From the NCBI GenBank assembly GCA_029204225.1, contig MU831988.1, positions 29,005-93,004 of the forward strand: 64,000 nt of DNA, read 5' to 3'. The DNA comes from Diphasiastrum complanatum (taxonomy: Eukaryota > Streptophyta > Lycopodiopsida > Lycopodiales > Lycopodiaceae). Below are positions 56,860 through 64,000 of the stretch, piece after piece. Within the stretch, counting starts at the first letter, position 1; each line of letters opens with the position of its first letter. The position numbers and the translations under genes were made by a program. The notes below the pieces were generated by a model. That model made no database searches. It saw nothing but the letters and a program-made list of their open reading frames with translations, and had not been told where the DNA came from.

Positions 56860-59520
56860 GGAAACTGCATTTATCTCTTTGGGGCATTATTCCTTTACAA
56901 TTTACAAAACCTATGACCATCGTCAAATAGAGTGGATGGGCTCTCTCGGAACAACACTTTCCCTTCTCACCCACTCTCCCTATTGTCTCTTCTGGAATTG
57001 GCTTCGCTGGCCCAGCTCTAGACTGTAACTCGTCCATTCAACACATGATAAGGACCTACAGATTGGTTTTAAGGTTTTCTACTCGCAGAAATAGATGGCT
57101 CCCAAAATCGACGTTGTTTGTTCAGAATGGACCCTACCATAGCAATGTGGCACATTAGACCATGTTGCTAGCCCTAATTGCGTTCTTTGTGGTCTACCTG
57201 GCCGTTTCGAATAGGATAGGCTAGAATCATATGACAAATGGTCTAGCAGGTCCGTAACGGAAATGGAAACCTATGACCAACAGTCGGACCGACTGGATGG
57301 GCTCTTTCGAGAGAACACTTTCTCATAGCACCAACTCTCTTTATTGTCGCTTCCAGAACCAGCTTCGCTAGACCGTATCTCAACCACAACTTGTCCATTC
57401 GGCATAGGACTAGTACCTACATGTTTGTTTTGAAGTTGCCTACTTGCCGAAATAGACAGCTCCCAAAACCGATGCAATTTGGTTGGACTGGACCCCACTA
57501 CAAGAATGTCACAAATTAGACCATGTTGCCAGCCCTAATTGCATTCTTTGCAGCCTACCTGGCCATTTCAAACAGGATAGGCAAGAATCAAATGGCAAAT
57601 GGTCTAGCTAGTTCGTAACATAAACGGAAAACAATGACCACCGTCGCGGACCAAGTGGATGGGCTCTCTCGGGACAACGCTTTATCTTCACACCCACTCT
57701 CCCTATTGCCACTTCCAGAACTAGCTTTGCTAACCCATATCTCGACTGCAACTTGTCCATTCGACATGGGACTAGTACCGATAGATACATTTTTAGGTTG
57801 TCTACTTGTCAAAATAGACGCTGTTTGGTCAGAATGGACCCCGCCACAACAATGTCGCAAATTAGACCATGTTCCTAGCCCTAATTGCGTTCTTTGCAAC
57901 CTACCTGGCTGTTTCAAACAAGATAGGCCAAAATCACATGACGAATGGTATGGCTAGGCATAACGGAACTGGAAACCTATGACCATCATCAGACCGAGTG
58001 GATGGGCTCCCTTGGGAGAACACTTTCCCATAGCACCAACTCTCTCTCTATTGTCACTTCTGGGACCAGCTTCGCCAGACCATATCTCGACCACAACTTG
58101 TCCATTTGGCATGGGACTAGTACCTAAAGGTTTGTTTCAAAGCTGCCTACTCACCGAAATAGATAGCTCCCAAAACTGATGCAATTTGGTCAGATTGCCA
58201 CAACAATGTCGCAAATTAGACTATGTTGCTAGCCCTAATTGCGTTCTTTGTGACCTACCTAGCTATTTCAAACAGGATAGGCCAAAATCACATGGCAGAT
58301 GGTCTAGTTGGCTAACAAACCCGGAAACCTATGATCACTGTCAGAGTGAGTGGATGGGCTCGTTGGGAGAACACTTTCCCATAGCACCAACTCTCTCTAT
58401 TGTCGCTTCCGGAACCAGCTTCGTCGGCCCGTATCTCAATCACAACTCGCCCATTTGGCATGGGACTAGTATCTATAGGTTTGGTTTGAGGTTGCCTACT
58501 CACTGAAATAGACGGCTCCCAAAACCGATGCCATTTGATTGGACTGGACCCCACCACAACAATGTCGCAAGACCATGTTGCTAGCCCTAATTGCGTTCTT
58601 TGCGGCCTACCTGGCTATTTCGAACAGGGTAGGCCAAAATCACAAGGGGAATGGTTTAGCTAGCTATAACAGAACTGGAAACCTATGACCACCGTCAGAC
58701 CGAGTGGATGGGCTCCCTCGGGGGAACACTTTTCCATAGCACCAACTCTCCCTATTGTCGCTTTCGAAACCAGCTCGCCGGAGGCCCTTATCTGAACTGA
58801 ACTCATCCATTCTCATGGGAAACCGATGCCTTTTGTTCAGAATGGACTCTGCCACAACAATGTCACAAATTAGACCATGTTACTAGCCCCAATTGCATTC
58901 TTCGTGGTCTACCTGGCCATTTCAAACAACATAGGCCATAATCACATGATGAATGGTCTATCTGGTCTGTAAGGGAAATGAGAACCTATGATCATCGTCG
59001 AACCGAGTGGATGGGCTCTCTTAGGACAACGCTTTCCCATAGCACCCACTCTCCCTAATGTCGCTTTCAAAACTGGCTTCATTGTCATGTATCTCGACCC
59101 AACTCATCCATTCGGCACAAGATTAGTATTCACAGGTTCATTTCGAGATTGCCTACTCGCCGAAATAGACGCCCCCAAAATATACGTCGTTTGGTCGCAA
59201 TGGACCCTGCCACAAGGATATCACAAATTAGACCATGTTGCTAGCCCTAATTGTAGTCTTTGTGGTCTACCTGGCCATTTCAAATAGGATAGGCCAAAAT
59301 CACATGACAAATGGTCTAGTTGGTTCGTAACGAAAATGGAAAGTTATGACCATCGGACTCTCTTGGGACAATGCTTTCCCTTAGCACTCACTCTGCCTAT
59401 TGTCGCTTTTAAAACCAGCTTCGTTGGCCCGTATCTTGATCGCAACTCATTTATTTGGCATGGGATTAGTACCTATAGATTTGTTTCGAGGTTGCCTACT
59501 CGCGAAAACAAACGGCTACA
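56860..59520. repeat. Satellite array C, unit about 355 bp, ~7.4 copies
   Basis: The landmark cctatgacca and variants recur at about 56909, 57269, 57631, 57976, 58327, 58681, 58983 and 59342 (spacings 360, 362, 345, 351, 354, 302, 359). Other landmarks are 'gagtggatgggctc', 'ccatgttgctagccctaatt' and 'catttcaaacaggatagg'. Sequence differs from arrays A and B, yet the unit length is the same. On the plus strand each unit encodes a CVLCDLPGHFK-like string that resembles three quarters of a zinc knuckle. Confidence 0.92.
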
Positions 59521-59858
59521 CAACCACAATCTCGCATGGAACAAAAATTCCAAAGCAAGTCTAGTCTCAATGTTGAAACTTTCATTGTCTACTAATTAAT
59601 TGTAAGATTGATGCAAGATTTGATAGGAAATGATCCTGGTAATTGCAAAGTAAACTGAAAAGTTTGCGTCAGGAAATGATGTACCCATCAAGGTCAAGGA
59701 CCAATTATACCTATAGTTGCATAAAGAGAGAATCCTTCATTTTTGTTGATTATCAACATTATCATTTTCATTATGATCAAAATGTTGTTCTGCACCATGG
59801 TGATGTCATCTTTTGAGTTCTTCAAGATTGATCCATGAGCTCATACCTTCTCATTGAT

Positions 59859-60098
59859 TCACGAGATGAGATCTACCATGTAATGTTGCTTCTCCTTGCA
59901 AACCACTATCCGAAAATCAAACTCCAACAACAGAAGTAACCATCGAGTGATTCTCCCTGTGTTGCAAGTTTTATTAACAAGATATAGCAAGGGTTGATTG
60001 TCCATATAAAAAGCAAAATGTGTGGCCATCAAATAATGCCGAAATTTCTTAACAACGTAAATCATAGCCAGTGCCTCTCGCTCTGTGGTTGAATAATT
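59859..60098 (-). pseudogene. Gypsy RNase H
   Basis: NYSTTEREALAMIYVVKKFR, HFAFYMDNQPLLYLVNKTCN and WLLLLLEFDFRIVV match the gypsy RNase H (catalytic Glu and Asp in the first two blocks). It continues into KEKQHYMVDLIS and then decays. The frame differs from that of RT to its right. Confidence 0.8.
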
Positions 60099-60590
60099 TA
60101 TCGCACAGATTGTCCAAGAAAATCTCCAAATTTTTTTGCAAATACTCTTTGAATGCCACCTAAAGTAACTCGTTGAAAGGTACTTGGGACATTACAAAGT
60201 CCAAATGGCATCACCTTAAACGCATACGTTCCCCACTCCATGGCGAATGTTGTCTTGTGCTGATCTTGCGGCGCTATTTTCACCTGATTGTAGATCATCT
60301 AGAAAACTGTAGGCTTCTGCTCATGCTAATCTGTCCAAAATACTCTCCATAAATGGTAATGGAAATTGATCCTTCTTGGTGACTGCATTTAACGCTTTCA
60401 GGTTCACACAAATTCGCATTTTGCCATTCTTCTTGGGTACTATGACTATCAGTGATACCCATTCAGTGTGCTCAATCTCATAGATTAAATCAACATCTTG
60501 CAATTTCTGGAACTCTTGGTTGATCAACTCTATATAGTTTGGGTTGCATCGATAGTAACAGCTCACCTTGGGAACTGCTCCATCCACCAA
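60098..60590 (-). pseudogene. Gypsy reverse transcriptase, N-terminal half
   Basis: LINQEFQKLQDVDLIYEIEH, VPKKNGKMRICVNLKALNAV and QFPLPFMESILDRLA are followed, after a frameshift, by YNQVKIAPQDQHKTTFAMEW and KVMPFGLCNVPSTFQRV. The catalytic Y/F-x-D-D region is cut: the remaining string is IFLDN, directly joined to RNase H sequence. About 150-200 residues are deleted. Confidence 0.8.
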
Positions 60591-60827
60591 GGGTATGGTA
60601 TGCTAGACTATGGTTGGTGGGATACCCTTCAGATCATTGTAATTCCAAGTGAAACAATTCTTGAATTCCACCAATTATGAGCATAGTCTTTTGAATTGAG
60701 TGGGCATTAACTGTTCTCCCACATGCACGATCTTTTCTTCTTCACCTGGCTAAGCTAAATTCATAGGTTGCGTTTGCGCAAGTCCTTCAAAGACTTGTTC
60801 CGTTGGTTCCAAACTTTGATTAGGTTC

Positions 60828-62090
60828 TCATTGAGCTTCCGACATCGTGATTACTACGTCATCTAAGGTATAGTTCTTGAAGGTTTCTGGCATCTCGTGA
60901 ACTGGCGTTTGGCGGGATTCCTCCTTCGACATATTGATCTTAGCTCGCCTTTTAATCTTTGGGTTATCAGTCATTTGTGAGGAAGATGGCGCTACGTCTG
61001 AGTCCATTCGGATTGACTTCAAGGAGTCCAACAACTTCTTTTTCTATTTTTTGCTCATGTAGTTGGGTTCATCCTTGTTGTCTTTCCTTGAAACTGGTGT
61101 GACATTTGCCTCGTGGTTGCGAAATATCACCACCCACCATAGCTATGGCCTCCTCTGATAGATCGCTCCATCGGATCACCTGGTTATAATGTTGCCTCAG
61201 TTGGTTTTTCTTATTGGCAAGTGCCTTGGGTGGATCTATCTTGGAAACTTTAGCCATTGTGGATTTTTGTGGTGGCTGAGCTGGTACTTTTCTTAATTCC
61301 ATAACGATCTAGGTCCATATGTTGCAGGACCTGCTCATCTGTCAGCTCAGCCTCCTTGTTGTAGGTAAAACCATGATTCCAAGGGACTAAATCATCGTCC
61401 ATAGGGTTCTCAATAGCTTCCGTTGACAGCCATGCTACATTGATCATGTTCACTCCAAAAGTGATTGGTGTGTCCGATGTATAGCACTTGGTTGAAGATG
61501 TGTTGGGTTCTGGATCTGAATCCGGTTGACAAGCATGCCCAGCCATACAGTCAACAGTTGCCAATGCACTTGTCCATCTCATAATATCCATTTCAGAGTC
61601 GTAATTACCTCCCCTAGCTTGCCTTGGGGCGATCAATTGTGTGATCAGGGGTGGATGATCCGTCATCAGCTTGTTGTGTAATTGGTTTCACCGCCATGTG
61701 GTTGGATCAACCTTTACAGCTTGTTCTCTTTTTTCGAAGGTGAGTTTTCTGGTCCTCCAGTTGTGAACCACTTGCGCGATCCTCAACCACGGTCTTCCTA
61801 GCAAAACGTGGTAGGTAGAAGGGGACTCTGGTATGTCCATCACCACAAAAGTGATCACAATCTGCATTCCCACTATTTTTACAAGCATGTCGTCAACTAC
61901 ACCTTTTGGTGTCACACAGGCTTGATCTACTAGTCTGATGGCAAATTTTGCTGGCTTCAATCCTTGCAAATTCCATTCTGGTACAAGGTAGTGGAGAACA
62001 AATTTACACCTGATCCTCCATCTACCACTGTTTGCCCTCGTCCTCAAATCTCTTGTGCTTTGATTGGTAGGGTGATATTTCTCCAAAGAG
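60828..62090 (-). pseudogene. Gypsy gag-protease region, copy 4
   Basis: Protease region near 61700-62050 (VVDGGSGVNLFS, CVTPKGVVDDMLVKIVGM, HVLLGRPWLRIAQVVHNW), then the linker SDTPITFGVNMINVAWLSTE and ELTDEQVLQHMDLDRYGIKK (61250-61666). It is the closest relative of copy 2 at 1740-3415. Frames are broken at about 61680 and 61250. Confidence 0.75.
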
Positions 62091-62155
62091 CCTCAAAATT
62101 TAAGGAAATCACTCTAGCAAAGTGTAAGGCAATCCTAAATTAGTTTTTAAGGCAC

Positions 62156-62800
62156 TGTCACATTTTTCGCAAAATCTCGATATTGTCGCCTTTTGCGACA
62201 GTGTCGCCTGTGGCTGTTTTAGTTTATTTTTGCAGAAGTGACAGTTTGGTTCATTTATGCAGACATAACGTTTATGCCCAATTTCACCTCTTATCAGCAA
62301 TCAATGACAAGGAGCCAGATGGATGCCAACGGATACCAGCCAACTGGCAATCACAATTGATGACCTAAATTCTTAGTATAAATAGCTGATCATATTCATA
62401 TAGTTTTAATGTAAGAAGTTTAATATCAGCAAGTATTGCAAGTTAGCTCTCTATCAAGCTTTTAAGCTTGAACTCTCTTGAGCATTCTAGCTCAATTTTA
62501 GAGTTATTTTTAGAGTTGCTATTGTGCTATTGCTTATCAGCATAGCTGCTTATTATCAGACTTATCCTCAGTTACTCAGAGACAACTTAGAGTGCACGGT
62601 TTCTATCCGCTAATGTTTTGCACTCATTAGCATCTGATTTTGTTTTTCTGAATCAATACCTATCTTTTATTGCATTCAGTATATGTCAGAATGCATGCAT
62701 CTCTGTATTTCCTTTGTAACTAATAAAATTGTCTGAGAATTCAATACTTCATGTTTGGCTACGTAATCACTTAGTATCTAGCGATTGTAATTTTGGACGG
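62156..62800 (+). repeat. LTR-like segment with TATA box and poly(A) signal
   Basis: Begins TGTCACATTT, has TATAAATAG at 62377-62385 and AATAAA at 62722-62727, about 345 bp apart, which fits an LTR with U3, R and U5. The right end and a PBS cannot be fixed. The first 90 bp contain nested inverted repeats (ctgtcac...gtgacag and gtcgccttttgcgac). A solo LTR on the plus strand is the likeliest reading. Confidence 0.45.
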
Positions 62801-62809
62801 TCGTTTCAG

Positions 62810-62895
62810 ATGCGTGAAGATCAATCATGAAGATCAGTCACGAACAAAGTTAGTCGCAAACATAGCCAGTTGTGAAGATCAGACGCGAACATAGA
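62810..62895 (+). repeat. Short diverged repeats 'gtgaagatcag...gcgaaca'
   Basis: Three loose copies of a 25-35 bp phrase (tgcgtgaagatca, catgaagatcagtcacgaac, tgtgaagatcagacgcgaac). Similar words occur in the LTR of copia A (10020-10150, reverse strand), so they may belong to an LTR family. Confidence 0.4.
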
Positions 62896-62899
62896 GGAC

Positions 62900-63390
62900 A
62901 GGGTGTTGACAAAGAGAAAAGTGGGCGATCCAAGAGGTGGTCATTGCACCTATATTTCTCTTTCAGGGATCAAATTTTAAATGACATTCATCCACGTAGT
63001 ATGTTTTATCAAAGCTCTTTAAAATTTGCAAAGACTGTCTGGTTGGACCATAAGTTCGTGTATCTCTTCTCTCTCCTACCGTGAAAATCTTCAAGTAAGA
63101 AAGATTGTGAATTTATCATTGTACATGGAAAGCGTGGTAGGACATGAACGATCTAGAATAAAATCGATATCTCTGTTAGACGAAGAGTGGCATTGACTTT
63201 TACACTGGATTTCAAATCTTTCTTTTTCACACTGTAATCAATGTAGTATCTTTCACTAGTCTCAGAAAAAGCTGAAAATCAATTAGCCAAATTAACCCAC
63301 CTAAATATTTTGCCTACATGGAAATCTTGTCTCAGTTGGCTTTTTTCCAATTCTAGCTAAGCAAGTGACACTCCTCAAATGAAGATCCAT
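62900..63390. other. Unassigned spacer
   Basis: No gene or repeat recognised. Confidence 0.4.
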
Positions 63391-63394
63391 TTTG

Positions 63395-64000
63395 AAGATT
63401 TTTGAAAAACTATTTTTCTGGTTCGTAAAGCCAAAAAAATATCTCTACCGACAAAAATGGTTTTCTGGCTCTTTGGATCTAGAAAAAAGTTATGGTATAT
63501 AGGACTGTTTTCTTGGTTCAGAGAGCTAAAAACCATCTCTGCCGGCGGAGATGGTTTTTTGGCTCTACGAACCAGAAAAAAGGGCCTACTCACCGTAATT
63601 TTTTTCATTGTTTAGAAAGCCAGAAAACCATTTCCGCCGGTGGAGATGGTTTTGTGGCTCTCTAAACAAGGAAAAACCTTTCTCCATAATTTTTTTTCTT
63701 TGTTTAGAGAGCCAGAAGGCATCTCCGTCTGCGGAGATGGTTTTTTGGTTCTTTGAACCAAGAAAACAGCCTTTCACCATAACTTTCTTCCTTGTTCAGA
63801 CAACCAGAAAACCATCCACCGTTAGAGATGGTTTTCTAGCTCTCTGAACAAGGAAACAAACCTTTCTCCACAACTTTTTTCCTTGTTCAAAGAGCCAGAA
63901 AATCATCTCCGCCGACGAAGATTTTTTCTAGCTCTCTAAACCAAGAAAACAACCTTTTACTTTTACTTTTTTCTTGTTCAGAGAGCGAGAAAACCATCTC
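63395..64000. repeat. Hairpin tandem repeat, unit about 93 bp, runs off the window
   Basis: Units centre near 63445, 63540, 63640, 63730, 63820, 63915 and 64000. Each contains a palindrome of about 40 bp: 'agccagaaaaccatctccg' then its complement 'cggagatggttttctggct'. Spacers are 'aacaaggaaaa...cctttctccataac'. At least 6.5 copies are visible and the array continues past the window. Confidence 0.9.

Larger units (their letters stand above)
59640..62100 (-). mobile_element. Ty3/gypsy element remnant, gag-protease to RNase H
   Basis: The most complete gypsy copy here, on the minus strand: gag end and protease (about 61690-62090), linker (61069-61666), a charged spacer (60828-61034), RT N-terminal half (60098-60590) and RNase H (59859-60065). 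Order pro-RT-RNase H fits Ty3/gypsy. RT is joined to RNase H by a deletion. Integrase is missing. The LTR-like sequence at 62156-62800 is on the opposite strand and may be unrelated. Confidence 0.8.

Noticed and set aside
57588-58557. Several 60-109 codon frames within satellite C
   Set aside because: Each follows the satellite period and overlaps antisense frames; the knuckle-like string is listed as a finding only.
63395-64000. CRISPR-like array
   Set aside because: The repeats are palindromic and regularly spaced, but the spacers are also repeats, and this is eukaryotic DNA without cas genes.

Overview
This window looks like nuclear DNA from a land plant with a large, repeat-filled genome. 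The evidence is Ty1/copia elements primed by the initiator-tRNA-Met (TGGTATCAGAGC), Tat-like Ty3/gypsy fragments, a CACTA transposase exon pair, GT-AG introns, long (GA)n/(CA)n microsatellites and three satellite arrays. Nothing in it looks bacterial, viral or organellar. A fern, gymnosperm or other non-flowering lineage is possible, but the sequence alone does not settle this.

Layout, left to right. 0-5 kb: remnants of an LTR element 5' end and three gypsy gag-protease fragments, two of them head to head. 5-8.5 kb: degenerate tandem repeats, a cluster of G-box palindromes and unassigned DNA. 8.5-9.2 kb: a truncated CACTA transposase with one intact intron. 9.4-22.3 kb: a nest of copia elements. 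A gag-protease fragment is interrupted by an old copia (A). A is split at its integrase by a young, complete copia (12760-18622), which has apparently identical 654-bp LTRs, a 5-bp target duplication and an open 1316-codon gag-pol. Next to it lies copia D, which lacks most of integrase and all RT. 22.4-23.5 kb: decayed coding DNA, perhaps a transposase. 24.4-27.1 kb and 37-39.7 kb: two relatives of the young copia (B and C) whose RT has been replaced by a shared non-retroviral segment. 30.6-35.3 kb: an exon-like segment, a copia gag piece, a LINE-ORF1-like gene between two (CT)n tracts, and an eight-exon host-like pseudogene whose exons all keep phase 0. 40.9-41.7 kb: a higher-order (CT)n/(CA)n array. 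43.2-44.8, 47.9-51.3 and 56.9-59.5 kb: three satellites of different sequence, all with a unit near 360 bp. 52-54.5 kb: a decayed locus with a DNA-methylase-like segment followed by an FCP1/NLI-type phosphatase domain; a gypsy fragment and a copia LTR (F) follow its end. 59.6-62.1 kb: a gypsy gag-protease-RT-RNase H remnant. 63.4-64.0 kb: a 93-bp hairpin repeat that runs off the end.

The only gene that looks complete is the gag-pol of the young copia. It could also supply proteins in trans to its RT-less relatives B and C. The host-like genes all carry stops, frameshifts or insertions. The points most worth following are the RT-replacement copia family, the methylase/phosphatase locus, the phase-0 pseudogene and the shared ~360-bp satellite period.
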